A stretch of 64,000 bases of DNA from Artemisia argyi (GCA_030686995.1 CM060702.1:66404440-66468439), one strand, 5' to 3'; shown: positions 25,516 through 53,565, counted from the stretch's first letter. Numbers and translations are program-made. The notes: a model not told the origin generated them from the letters alone.

Positions 25516-26189
25516 TAGATTGTTTTCTACTTTTAATGTTTTATTTTTTGTTTTGATATATATATGACTATAAAGATGGTTTTTTTTATTATATTTTTTC
25601 TCGAAATTTTTTGGCCACGTCAGTCAAGACGGTCAGCTTTGCCACTGCCTACAAGGTTGCCAAAGACACACGTACGGTTGAAAAGTTATCTCAGAATAAT
25701 CTAAGTGGAAGGGGTATGGTAATGTAGAGGTTGCATCATTCACACATGGCAAGGGAAATGGCGTTGCCATTCCCGTCACACCACACCATCGCACAACGAC
25801 GCCATTGTATTTGTGAACCAACTAACATACGCAAAATGTGAGAAAGTTTTTTTTATTTGTGTGTGTGGATGTTCGATTATAACAATAAAAAGAAATAAAT
25901 TAGATCTAGTTTGGTTTAGTAAGAGAAGTGTGTCGGTGACGTCTGGAAGAAGGATAGTTGTGTGGCTACGAGTGTTTTTGAGAAGTGGTATTAGGTTTTA
26001 TGGTGAGAATATTTAAGGTAGTATTAATATAAGACCATGTTTATTAATGATGTTGTCAACCCAATTAAAGAAGTATACATATGAAAATAATAATTTTTTA
26101 ATAAAATAATACAATCTTCCCATCCAACCAGATCGTATGGCAACTCAATTTCACAACCTACAATCTGCTACATGGCAAACTATAAATGG

Positions 26190-26232
<43 letters not shown>

Positions 26233-26556
26233 TTAATACTTATTATTTTATATCATTATTAAAAAGTTACAAAAAATATATCAAATTTAGTAGTTTTTTA
26301 ATTCCTTATCCAAAATGCCACATGTCGCTATATAAATAGACAAATATATTTTCTTCCATTTTCTTATTGGTTATTCATATTTTAGATAAACTAATAGATA
26401 ATTTATATTAATTTTAGTTTTTTAAAATAATAATTATACCAATAATGTTAGTTTTCAATTCTCTATAAATATAGTCCAATATCGACATATTCTTCATACA
26501 CATTCTCAATTCTTCGTTTCTGGTTTCTTAACTTTCTTATATCTAGTTTATCTACT
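25516..26556. other. AT-rich stretch, no supported gene
   Basis: A T-run of about 37 lies at 26190-26226. Small frames at 25633-25821 and 25813-26016 show no recognisable family features. The last part may be the flank of the PIF-like transposon from which the following pseudogenes derive, but I find no convincing terminal inverted repeat. Confidence 0.5.
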
Positions 26557-27240
26557 ATGGAATCTAATTATCCAAATTATTTCTCAAAAACCCAGTATTA
26601 TGGAGATTTTCAAAGTTTTTTAAACTTTCAGTCTCCGAATCTAAATCAAATGCCTAGTATAACCAATCATGAAACTTCACAAAGTATTTCTAGAATTTTG
26701 GTTTGAAGATTCTCAAATACCATGCAGTAGTACCAAAATAATTGCAAAATGAGAAACCAAAGAATATATAGTTCTGATAGCAACATGATGTCATGTTAGT
26801 GGTGATTCAACTCGTGGAAACAATCAAAGAAAAAGTTCGATGTAGGCAAAAATTTGTAAAATGTATGAGAAGACCATAGTTGAAAACCCAAAAGACAACG
26901 GCCCTCATAATAGAAATCAGATGAAAAGCCGTTTTAAACGACTTAGTGAAAACGAAAGCAAGTGGGTCGTTGCTTACAGGGCAACGCATAGCAGAAAAAT
27001 TAGTGGAATGAGTTTGAAAGATGTCGAGCTTGATGCATATAAAATTTATGAGGGGGATGGTAGCAAGTTTTTAGATTTGACTGTTTTGTGTAAAAATCTT
27101 AAGTGGATCTTAAACATATATCGTGACAATACACGTTCACATCGTATATATGAAGAACCTAATGAAGAAAGTGGCGGCATCACTAAAAGATCGAGAACTA
27201 GTGAAGAAGGAGAGTATGTTCTTACATCTAGTTATCTAAT
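26557..27240 (+). pseudogene. Myb/NAM-associated (PIF-Harbinger ORF1-like) pseudogene, copy 1
   Basis: The conceptual start MESNYPNYFSKTQYYGDFQ matches copy 2 at 27241. The N-terminal part is broken by stops near 26705 and beyond. An open part (26861-27240) has RNQMKSRFKRLSENESKWV and VELDAYKIYEGDGSKFLDL, then KRSRTSEEGEYV. This layout (Myb/SANT-like trihelix followed by a NAM-associated C-terminal domain) is seen in PIF-Harbinger ORF1 proteins and in plant proteins often mislabelled glutathione S-transferase T3-like. The copy ends abruptly after EEGEYV, where the upstream leader of copy 2 begins, so the pair is a 684 bp tandem duplication. Confidence 0.7.
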
Positions 27241-28065
27241 ATGGATCCTAGTTATCCAAATTATTTCTCAAACACCCAGTATTATGGAGATTTTCAAAGT
27301 CTTCTAAACTTTTAGTCTCCGAATCAAAATTAAATGCCTAGTATACCCAATCATGAAACTTCACAAAGTATTTCTAGAAATTTGTTGGAAGATTCTCAAA
27401 TACAAAGCAGTAGTACCGAAAAAATTGCAAAATGGGAAACCAAAGAAGATATAGCTTGATGGTAGCATGGTGTCATGTTAGTGGTGATTCAACTCGTGGA
27501 AACAATCAAAGAAAAAGTTTGATTTGGGCAAGAATTTGTCAAATGTATGAGTAGACCAGAGTTGAAAAAAAAAAGGTGGAATGGGTTTGAAAGATGTCGA
27601 GCTTGATGTGCATAAAATTTTATGAGGGCGATGGTAGCAAGTTTTTAGACTTGACTGTATTAAACAAAGTTATGTAAAAAATCGTAAGTGGTTGTTAAAC
27701 ATATATCCTGACCACATTCACATTGTATTGATGAAGAAGCTAGTGAAGAAAGTGGTGGCAGTACGAAAAGATCGAAAACTAGTGAAGAAGGAGAATATGT
27801 TGTTCACTTCAACCAAGAAACACCAAATAGTGGTAGTTCAACTATTCAATGACGTAATGGTAGAGACGCTGCTAAAAATAAAGGAAAAGGTAAGGCATCA
27901 CAATCTTTTTCATCTCCTAATAATGAATTTGTTGAAGAATTACGTGCAATGAGGATCTCTAGGGAAAGTGAAATTGAAGTTATGAAGAAAAGGCTCGATG
28001 TAGATAAGAAAAGAGAAGAAAAGAAGATAAAACGGGAAGAAAGGTATTGGTTGTGTAAATGGTAA
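27241..28065 (+). pseudogene. Myb/NAM-associated (PIF-Harbinger ORF1-like) pseudogene, copy 2
   Basis: The start MDPSYPNYFSNTQYYGDFQ is followed by a stop near 27319 and several frameshifts. The middle keeps DVELDVHKIL-like sequence and GDGSKFLDL. Unlike copy 1, the C-terminal domain is present: GRDAAKNKGKGKASQS and a charged helix FVEELRAMRISRESEIEV, ending EERYWLCKW at 28065. The C-terminal helix is typical of the NAM-associated domain. Both copies are dead. Confidence 0.7.
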
Positions 28066-28660
28066 AAAATAATATTTTAATAAGAGATTGAGTTGTGATA
28101 AATTATTGATAAACACAGTCTAATAGTGGGGTTGTAGTAATCGGACTTCCATTTAGTCTCATAATTTTGTTTGTGCTTTGGGTCCAAAATACATAACTGA
28201 TATTTGTAACTTTTTTTTTTCTTAACATTTATTTTAGTTTTGTATTATATTTTGTTGTTTCGTATTAAAATGAATATTTAGTTTGTGTGAAAATTAAAAA
28301 AAAATGATGTGCGACTAAAAAAGTGTGAAATGACAAGTAAATGACATATGAAACAAGAGAGTGATATTTTTTGGTGTATGAATATAAAATATGAAAAGAT
28401 GAGATGACGCTGATTTGACACAAATGGCACGGTAACGGCATATTACGACATCCCTAATAGATGAGATTTAAAATTCATTGTGGTATAAATTAAAAAAATA
28501 ATAATAAAAAATAAAATAAAATAAAATATATATGTTCATTTTAGTAAAGATGTACTGTTCCGGGCGGGAGGTGATCTAAACTAAACCCTCATTTTGAAAA
28601 GAAAACCCCCAAACCTCTTTAAAATCAAAAAAACCAAACAATAACAAGAATTGATAAAAA
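28066..28660. other. Intergenic stretch upstream of CHR18
   Basis: AT-rich DNA with no gene. Around 28410-28470 the sequence (CGCTGATTTGACACAAATGG) may be the outer end of the PIF-like element behind the pseudogenes. The last 80 bp or so presumably hold the CHR18 5' leader. No clear TATA box is visible. Confidence 0.45.
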
Positions 28661-45158
<16,498 letters not shown>

Positions 45159-45752
45159 TTGCTTGTTAATGCATGGGATAAAAGCAAGACATGCTTGCAC
45201 AGCTGACTTAGGAACGGTGGATATTATAGGTCATATTATGTATTTTAGTGTTGGAACAGATTCTGAGGTTATCAGGTATGTTTAACAGGCGGTGTGAAGT
45301 GTATATAATTCTCTGGAAGATCCCACACACATATATCATCTTGATATTTTTTGTTATTTTCATGTTCGTCATTAATAATTGTACTAGTTGGAACAAATGT
45401 TTAAAAAATGACGAAAAGACAAGGCATAATGCAAGGGCTCCTAATATAAGCAAAATACCCATAAAGAACTAAATTCTAGGGTTTGATAGACAGGTGCGGG
45501 ACTATATGGTTAACTGCACTCTCTCCAGTCAAGTTGGTATACCCTATTCGCAATTTAACATTAGTTTCCCTATTTACTGCCACTTGTGTAACCTTTTAGT
45601 TGCTTTTATGGGATGTCAAAAAAGCACGTAAGCTTAAACAGCCCATGGCCCAATTTATAAGTTCTTAAAAATGGCTAGAGTTGAAGAATTACTACACTCA
45701 TGCGATGACTTTTAGCGACTGTAAAATAGTCTCAATATTTAGTGATCTATAA
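45159..45752. other. CHR18 3' flank
   Basis: This presumably starts with the CHR18 3' UTR. No further gene is visible. Small frames in both directions have no family features. Confidence 0.5.
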
Positions 45753-46019
45753 CACTCTGTTCCCGAGTATAAACCGGAAAGAAGAGAAAGGAAGAGAGGA
45801 AAAACGAGGGAAAAGAAGAGGAGAGGCAAAAAAAATGATTTTCAATTTTGTGTTCCCTAGTTGGAGAGAAAAGAAAGGGCATGTAGGAAAAAATGGCTTA
45901 AAAACAACTTTCTCTCCAAATCATCCCAATTTGGGAAGAAGATTAGAAGAGAAGTTTTGGCATAATTTTCTCTCATCTTCTCTTCTCTTCTCTCCAAATT
46001 AGAACTCGGGAACAGAGTG
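45753..46019. mobile_element. Tourist-like MITE
   Basis: The perfect 16 bp inverted termini are CACTCTGTTCCCGAGT and ACTCGGGAACAGAGTG. They are flanked by TAA on both sides (45750-45752 and 46020-46022), the duplication size of PIF-Harbinger elements. The 267 bp body is purine-rich on the left and pyrimidine-rich on the right and has no coding capacity. Confidence 0.85.
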
Positions 46020-46022
46020 TAA

Positions 46023-46700
46023 AAACCCCACGTGTAATTAGAGGCCTTAAATGAATGTATTGAAAGAGTTAGCCAAAGACTAATTATTCTGCGAACGCAT
46101 TAGTTAGATACGAAGAGAGATTGTAGCCCAGTGATACCACGGAACACCCTCTAATATAACTTCGGAACAGCAACAATCTACACGTACAAGCATTCATATC
46201 CAAATAGTCCAATAGCACTAAAATTGGTAAAAGGAATACCGAATATGCTTGTACGCTATTCTGCTTATGCTGCTCATGAAAATGACGTGAATGGAACAAT
46301 AATGTTGAATAGGGAACATGTTCCTTAAGCTCAAGTCGACACTTTTGACTAGCACTTGTAGGCTTAAACTTATTAAAAATCACAGAACATAAAAACAAAA
46401 AAGTGGAATGTGAAATAAAAACTTAGCTTGGTTAACCATTAATTTTAGTATGTTATGTTTAAAGAGTCAAATGTCTATGAAATCGACTTTTATCTGCTCG
46501 CTAATAAAATATAGAACAACTTCAAAATATTTGCAACTTGCTCTATATATTTCACATATAATCAATAAACCGAAGACCAATTATATCTACAATATTGACT
46601 AACCAATAAAATTGTCTGGACCTAAACCAAAGGAATCCAATCGATACTACATTTACAATTCGAATAGATCACATCTCATGTTTGAAAGGCCATATGTGGA
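46023..46700. other. Space between the CHR18 and DGAT3 3' ends
   Basis: No gene is visible. The last part presumably contains the DGAT3 3' UTR, as the gene reads leftwards to 46701. Confidence 0.5.
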
Positions 46701-48227
46701 TCAAACACTCGACAAGGCCGGTACCATGACAGAATATGATCTCTGACCCTCGCCAAGGAAGTTGGCCACAATTGTATCAACATCCTCTAGACCAACCCCG
46801 GTGCACAAAGGATTCGCCATCGCACCATCCTCACTACGTACTCTCACATTTGGACCCTCCTTACACTTTCCCATACATTTGCAACCTACAACTGCTACGT
46901 CCTCTCCGACTGCCTTTTGAAAATTCTCCATCAACATTGGGGCTCCGGATTTCTTGCACTTTCCTCCCATACAAACCTCGATCTTCTTGCAACCTTCTTC
47001 AACCAAAGTAAGATCCTTCAACATTGTGTTCTCGATACTTTGTTTTCCACTTTTTCAGATATTTGAACAGGAATGGTCACTGGAAGAGCCAAAGATAATG
47101 GTGTTTCTTGACAAGTATTTAAGGTCTTTTCGGTCTTTATTTCCTTCATGTTCATGACATTATCGCAATCGGATTCCGAGGAAGATGAACTCTCGGATGA
47201 GGATGATTCCTTGCACTCCATCATCATCATCTTGGCAGCTCTCTTTTTCGCCTTTTCTTCTTTCTTAATCCTCTTTGATTCCATCTTCTCTGCTTTAAGC
47301 TTTTGTAATTGTGCAACTAACACATCTGTTGCTTCCTGCATAATCATCCATATTCACCATTAATCACACTGATTTAATTGAAGGGAATGAAGACATGCAC
47401 TAAAGTCACTAGTTATATATTTTTTAATGACAAAAAATTTGAAATCAATATTGGTGACCAAAGTAAATCTACGAAAAAATCAGCCAAATTTGTCATACCC
47501 AATATTATGAAATTGACCACTAGATTTGACATATACATCACATATTCAAGTAGCTTTTGACCTCTATAAACTATAAAGTCCTATACTCCTATTTCTATTC
47601 AATAATGATTGAATCTTGTATTCATATATAAATATAATCTCAATAGCTTATTCGTAAATACTTTTTTGTACTGCAACTAACTATCACACGATATACAACT
47701 AACTATCACACGATATATACAGCTTCTCATGCAATAAGAGATACCACACAAGCCCTTTTGTTGTATTACTTTGATACTAATTAAACCTCAAATCTACCCT
47801 TTGGTAGCTAATCTAAATTTCAGCACCTATGTTGTGACAAACTAATCAGTTAAAGATCAAAAACATAATAAGTACTTAACTATAAAATCAAACATACCGA
47901 AATCATCTGTCCTTTAAGTTTCTGATCCAACTCAATCTCCCCATCAACACTCAAACCAAACCCCATCTCAGAAAACATACCCAAATTCTTAGACAAACCC
48001 TTTAACAACTTCATCTTCTTCTTTAACTCCTTCTTTTCTTCCTTAACCTTAACCTCCATCCTAGTAGTACCACCATTATAATACTCCACATGACTCTTAT
48101 CACTAAACCCATCACAACATCTTACACGTGTCCGACAAAACATCGTCCTATGTTGTTGTTTCAAACCATGCACACCACAATCCTTAAAACATGGTACCTG
48201 ACCCAACACAGCTCCTGTTACCTCCAT
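46701..48227 (-). CDS. DGAT3: Soluble diacylglycerol acyltransferase 3, with frameshift
   Basis: Two exons: 48227-47898 (110 codons, ATG at 48227) and 47335-46701, separated by a 562 bp GT-AG intron. Exon 1 has GFSDKSHVEYY and a basic coiled stretch, as in plant DGAT3. Exon 2 has a Lys/Glu-rich and Ser-rich linker and then a thioredoxin-like ferredoxin domain with CMGGKCKKSG and CKCMGKC, the likely [2Fe-2S] cysteines, followed by GPNVRV. Family members are cytosolic or plastid-associated enzymes that form triacylglycerol from diacylglycerol and acyl-CoA. The linker frame reads VENKVSRTQC and stops at about 47018, whereas the iron-sulfur part is open in another frame, so one nucleotide appears missing near 47025-47045. 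It could be a sequencing error in an A-rich run or a real inactivating change. There is no room for an intron there. Confidence 0.88.
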
Positions 48228-48296
48228 ATACTTTTGTAACAAAAAAAACTGGATTTTCGCTAAAGGGTAGTTTGTTAGATTAAAATGTAAAGAATT

Positions 48297-48310
48297 TGTA
48301 TATATTTAAA
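48297..48310 (-). promoter_or_regulatory. Possible TATA box of DGAT3
   Basis: In sense, TTTAAATATATACA lies about 70 nt upstream of the ATG at 48227. The position is suitable for a core promoter with a short leader; the assignment is by eye only. Confidence 0.4.
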
Positions 48311-50776
48311 GCGGTGGGTTGGTTTTTTTTAAATATATATTTTTTGGTTGCGTGGAAGTGTGATTATCATGAGGAATGCTTCTTTTTGTTGGAGTGCTAT
48401 TTTAAATATGGTTCGTTGGATTTGTTTTTCTTTTTATAAATATTGTTTTTGCGCCGTTTGATGTGACGTGGCATGTGATGGGAGTTTAGCACTCGTTCGC
48501 GCGCGATTGCTAGGAGTTTGACATGGTTTTATGTGTTTTTGACGTACGCTTTTGTTTCATCTTTGCCGTTGGATTAGGGGATGCTTTATGATTGCTTATG
48601 TGGAATGACACGTAGGTTGCTGACTTGGCTTTTATTTTATTATCAATTTTTTTTTGTTGAAATTGTGAGTTTTTCTAGTCAATTTTGTTGCACTTTATTC
48701 GTTTCTATCGCGAATTTTGAGTGAAGATAATGCGTAATTTGACTCAATTTTGATCGTGCATACACCTTCCGTTTTCCGTCTTATATTTATTGTTCGTATC
48801 TTCATTTCAATTCAAGTTGTACAAAATTAATTGTTCATTTTTATAAATAAATAAAAAAAATTAGTTTAAATTTACCATATTACTTTTATTATTATAAATA
48901 TTAAAGAAGTTTTAAATTAATTAATTAAGTAGTAAAGCTGTTATTCTGCAAAAAGTGAAAAAATAAAAAGTTGTAATGATAATGTTTTTCTTAAACTATC
49001 TGTTATTGTCCCTGGATAATTATTTTGAAACAAAGAGAATATATCTTTAGACATATACTATCAAACAAGTATAAAAACCTCCACCAAATCAAACACATGA
49101 AAATATCACACAATATATCTCACAAACATAAAAAAGAAATAAAATAGCGCACCACCAAACTGATGTAAAAGTTGTAGGTGGGCGGACGTTTGGAGGGGGT
49201 GTAAAGGGGATCACGTATTACCACTGGTGATGCACCACCAACCATTACCACCAGTTTTATATCAATCTACAAAGTGAAGCATGCTAGTATAGTAAGTGAC
49301 TCTAATTTTACTCAGTGTGGCCTAATATTTAAACTAATCGTGTGATGTTAAAAATAATAAAAAAGTTTGATTGAATTTATTATATAATTTTCACAACAAA
49401 TTATTATTACAAAATTTAAAATAAAAATATTAATTAATTTGTTGAACATAAAACTGTCATTCTAAAAAAGCAAAAAAGTAAGAAAGAAATAAGTTTTTTA
49501 TCTTTTTTTTAAATAAAGAAGTTCGATCGAATTTACCATATTATTTTACATTTTTTTTAAAAAACATTAATTAATTAGTTAAACGTAAAACTGTCATTCA
49601 ACAAAAACAGAAAAATAAAAAAGATAAAAAGAGAAAGCAGTAATCATTATTCTTTTTCTTAAACGATATAGTTTTTGGTCATTGGACAAATAAAACAATT
49701 AAAGTTACCAAATAAATAAATAAATAAATGTCTCCTTTCTTGCGAATTGGTTGAACACCCAAATTTTACATATCAAACCGGCCAACTGAATAAAACTTTA
49801 GTTACACACGACCTATATTATATAGGAGGATGATCAAATAAAAAGTTGACTCCCTTTTAAAAAGTCTAAAAAGTCACCCGATGTTAACACGTGTCACTTC
49901 TTGTTTGTTTTGGACAAAGTATTGATAACAAACACATTATTGATGAACATTTTCTATTGATGAATTGTTTGTATATATGAACATTTTTACACTGTATTGA
50001 TGAACATTTTGTATTGACAAGCATAATAAAAACTAATGAACATCCTACACATTTTTTGTATTATTTGATAAACATATTAAACATATTTTTCTTTTTTATG
50101 AATAATTTTGTTTCATCAACTTTCTTTGATAGACAACTTTCTTGATAAATATCCATTGATGAAAATTTGCTTGATAAAAACAGTTTTGTTTCCTCCGCAT
50201 CTTTTGACGAACAACTTCTTTGCTGAAATTTCTTTGATCACAATATTTTTTTTAATCAAAGTATTGAAGTTTTTTGAATTACTGAAACATTTATATTTTT
50301 GAATTACTGAAACATTTATATTCAAATGAGAATTTTCAAACTCTAAATCACAACATTGCTTCATTAACATATTTCATTACGAGTGTTTTCATAAACACGT
50401 GATTTATTTTAACTTTTATGAGAAAAACTTGAAAAAAAAAAACTAAAAATATGAAGAATTGATGTTAGTTTAGGGTTTATATATCAATATTTGTTATAGT
50501 AATTTCGTTTCACATCAAATTGAATGAAACTCTAGTTTTGATGAAATTTAATTTTTGAAAAGGGTTGTAATTTGTAGAGATTTAAGGAATATATGATTAA
50601 CTTGAATGATATGTTTTACATAATTATATTCTATTGTAAAATTTATTATTGTTTTTGTATATAATAATACTCCATTTAACTAAAAGAAGAAGCATTGCCA
50701 AATCATTTGGCTAGACTTGGTTTGATCAAATTATGATAAAACCTTTTAAGTTTATTATTGATTATTTAATGTAATA
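48311..50776. other. AT-rich intergenic region
   Basis: No gene is visible. Three diverged copies of one repeat lie at about 48840-48990, 49365-49495 and 49515-49640. Each has ATTTAC/TATTA, then TTAATTAATT, then (TAAA)CTGTCATTC or similar and an A-rich end. Around 49920-50060 GATGAACATTT motifs recur. A 71-codon frame near 50989-51204 overlaps a Helitron-like end and is not a gene. Confidence 0.5.
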
Positions 50777-50972
50777 CTGTATCCGTTTTAAAATTATTGT
50801 CTATATTTTTTTTTTGGAATGTTTTAAAAGAACTATCTATTTTTCATTTTAATTAAAAACTTGAGAATTTAGTGAGAAAATATTTTATTTGGGTTGTTAA
50901 AAATTAAAGTAACATCACTTTTATTAAACTATGTAATTTTTGTCTTTTGACAATAATTTTAAAATGAGGGAG
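50777..50972. mobile_element. Stowaway-like MITE
   Basis: The termini are inverted repeats: left CTGTATCCGTTTTAAAATTA and right, in reverse, CTCCCTCATTTTAAAATTA, both continuing with TTGTC. They are flanked by TA (50775-50776 and 50973-50974). CTCCCTC-type ends and TA duplications are typical of Stowaway (Tc1/mariner) MITEs. Confidence 0.8.
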
Positions 50973-51064
50973 TATTAATTATATTTCAATGGGTGCTTTA
51001 TACAAATTTTGCAATCGGAGACCTTTTAAGCATGATATTCCTAGCATATTCTTTTTTTATGCTA

Positions 51065-51514
51065 CTAGCAGAGTACCCGCGCGATGCGACGGTGGGTACT
51101 CTGTAATTAAATTTGCGGCGATTAATATGTCGAATTATTGTTTCGGGTTGCTGGAATTCATAATTTTGTTTTGGAAGCTTAATTATATTGTATATTGTGG
51201 TTGAAAAATTGTATTTTTTGGGAATGAGTGTTTTTAATAGTGTATTAATGTATTATTTTTTTTTAAATTTTTTTTAAGGGTGAAAGCTTAATTATATTAT
51301 ACATTGTGCTTAAATAGTTGTATTTTTTGATAATGAGTTGTTTTTAATAGTGTATTAATTGTATTATATGAACAGTGTTGTTTTAATTTTTATGTGTGCT
51401 TTAAGTATTTGTAAACTATGTTTTATAAGTAGTATTTACTTAAAATCTATTTTAAGAAATCTTAAAAAATTAATAGGAGAGAAGTGTCTAAATGTATTAT
51501 AAATAGTAAGGAGA
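51065..51514 (-). mobile_element. Small Helitron-like element
   Basis: In minus sense the 3' end is CTAG followed by T, directly preceded by a hairpin with a perfect 9 bp stem AGAGTACCC/GGGTACTCT (51070-51102). The 5' end is TCTCCTTACTATTTATAATA (51514-51495), resembling plant Helitron starts. No Rep/helicase is present. The base preceding the 5' TC is G where A is expected, so the boundary is tentative. Confidence 0.5.
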
Positions 51515-51642
51515 CATGGCACTAGTTGTCGGTAGGACTATAAACATAGTTGAGGAGGTGGGACGGCGAGTGGATATAAATCATTATCGACATCAACCAA
51601 GCGGTGGAATTGAATTCTTTTTTAACATCTTGTCCATGTGAT

Positions 51643-52031
51643 TAGGGTGTCATTCGGGTCAACCTGACCCGATAAGCCTCTATCAGATCGGGTCTATCGG
51701 GTTTTCGAAAAATAAAAATTAACCCGCAACCCGATCCGATAAGGAATCGGGTTATCGGGTTCGGGTCTATCGGGTTATCGGGTTTATCGGGTTCGGGTTA
51801 TCGGGTTTAGTTCAAAAATTATAAAACTTTTAATGGGTTATTATAGCTTATCGGGTCAACCCGATAACCCGATAACGAAATAATTAAGACCCGCAACCCG
51901 ACCCAATATGGCTATCGGGTTTATCGGGTTGACCCGATAACCCGATAAGGTATATTGGACCCGAATCAACCCGACCCTATAAGGCTTTATCGGGTTCGGG
52001 TCGGGTCGGGTCGACCCATATGACACCCCTA
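51643..52031. mobile_element. hAT MITE built of CGGGTTAT-type repeats
   Basis: It has an 8 bp target duplication CATGTGAT (51635-51642 and 52032-52039). The ends are TAGGGTGTCATTCGGGTC and the inverse GACCCATATGACACCCCTA. The interior is almost entirely made of TATCGGGTT/AACCCGATA motifs in both orientations and can fold heavily. It has no coding capacity. Confidence 0.88.
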
Positions 52032-52039
52032 CATGTGAT

Positions 52040-52394
52040 ACAAAATGGATCCATAAAAAAAAAAAAAAAAAAAAAAAAAGAAATAGGCTAGCGCACATAT
52101 TTTGACCTTATTTTGGTCAAGTTTATTGTGATGGACTGATGGTTGCCTCCGAAAATTTTTATGCATAATAGACACACTCACGTTTTTGGTAAATAATAAT
52201 AAATTTCCTCAAGTTTATGTTTGTTATCTGAAATGCTTATTTAATTGTATTTATGTTTATATTAGAGGTGGCAAAACGAGCGGGACGGGCTACAACGGGC
52301 ACGGGCAAGAACGGGCATGGCCAAACAGACACATGTTATAGAAATCGCTTTATAGAAAATCAAAAATAACAAAATAAATTCATTAAACGCACTA

Positions 52395-52396
<2 letters not shown>
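52040..52396. other. AT-rich spacer with a possible hAT end
   Basis: An A-run lies at about 52056-52079. At about 52264 the sequence TAGAGGTGGCAAAACGAGCG resembles the start of another hAT-like element, with GGGCACGGGC repeats following, but its other end is not found. No gene is visible. Confidence 0.4.

Positions 52397-52479
<83 letters not shown>
52397..52479. repeat. (TA)n tract, left border of inverted-repeat element A
   Basis: A TA run of about 83 bp. Confidence 0.97.
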
Positions 52480-52482
<3 letters not shown>

Positions 52483-52658
52483 CAAATAAGAAGAATAATA
52501 AAAATAGGAAGGATAAGAAGTAATCACAACCACACATTTTAGATGCACTTACAAATATGGATGCATCTTCATTCAAATTTTCCCTCCCATATTAAAATGT
52601 GTGGCTAGAATTACTTCTTACCATTCTTATTTTAATTATTCTTCTTATTGGATCCCTT

Positions 52659-52661
<3 letters not shown>
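52480..52661. mobile_element. Micron-like inverted-repeat element A, bracketed by (TA)n
   Basis: The left arm (52480-52542) and right arm (52598-52661) are imperfect inverted repeats, for example AATAAGAAGAATAATAAAAAT against the reverse of the right arm, and CCACACATTTTA against TAAAATGTGTGG. TA tracts border it on both sides. Rice Micron elements are known to sit in TA microsatellites in the same way. The class is inferred. Confidence 0.7.

Positions 52662-52716
<55 letters not shown>
52662..52716. repeat. (TA)n tract, right border of element A
   Basis: A TA run of about 55 bp. Confidence 0.97.
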
Positions 52717-52719
<3 letters not shown>

Positions 52720-52958
52720 TTTCTTTAAAAACGATTATAATGTTCCCCAATTAAGAGAAAATATGTGCTCGTTGGTGCCCATTTAACCTTTTTAATGGGC
52801 TAAATATGCCCATTTCAAAAAAAAGATTGGCTAAATATGCCAAAGTTTTTACAAAGTAGTCAAAATTAGCCATTTTTTTTTCTTTTTTTTGGACAGAAAT
52901 TATCACCTCTATTTTATGCATCTATACATTCAATTGAATTCTTAAAAGAAAAAAAAAA

Positions 52959-52959
<1 letters not shown>

Positions 52960-53017
<58 letters not shown>
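52960..53017. repeat. (TA)n tract, left border of inverted-repeat element B
   Basis: A TA run of about 58 bp. Confidence 0.97.
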
Positions 53018-53020
<3 letters not shown>

Positions 53021-53483
53021 GAGATCAAATGAGAACTTTTTTAAAGTTGTAAAAATGAGAACCGACTAAAATCTCACAAATGACACTCAACTTAAAAGAA
53101 AATAAAATTATAATTAATTACAACTAAAATTGTTAAAAATTTGATGGGTTATCTTATGAAAATTGACGTAAACTAGTTGATACATTTTGATTCAACGTGT
53201 AATGTGTATCAAGTTTTTAGTGGTTGTTGTGTATTAGGTGTATCAATTTATGTATAAGAAATTAGTTTTTTGAGATTTTAATGTATATGTATCAATAATT
53301 TAATTGTGTATCAGTAATCCGTTTCTCATGTATGAGTTGGTTATTAGTCGATTTAATGTTAACTTGTATTGATATATAATATTTGGTGCATCTTTGCTAA
53401 AATGATTATGTATAAATGTTTTAATGGTATTTTAGAATAGTTCTCATTTTTAAAACTTTAACAAAGTTCTCACATTAACCTTC

Positions 53484-53485
<2 letters not shown>
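53018..53485. mobile_element. Micron-like inverted-repeat element B, bracketed by (TA)n
   Basis: The left end has ATCAAATGAGAAC and AAAAATGAGAACC; the right end has AGTTCTCATTTTT and AAGTTCTCACATTAACC. They are inverted repeats of about 50 bp. The right terminus GGGAAGGTTAA (reverse) resembles GGGAAGGGATC of element A. The interior is AT-rich without coding capacity. Confidence 0.7.

Positions 53486-53563
<78 letters not shown>
53486..53563. repeat. (TA)n tract, right border of element B
   Basis: A TA run of about 78 bp. Confidence 0.97.

Positions 53564-53565
<2 letters not shown>

Noticed and set aside
47018..47347. A separate minus-strand gene for the Ser-rich region
   Set aside because: It is DGAT3 exon 2 before the frameshift: it joins exon 1 in phase and matches the family linker.
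48228..48242. Upstream start of DGAT3 at 48242
   Set aside because: That codon is TTG; the first ATG of the frame is at 48227.
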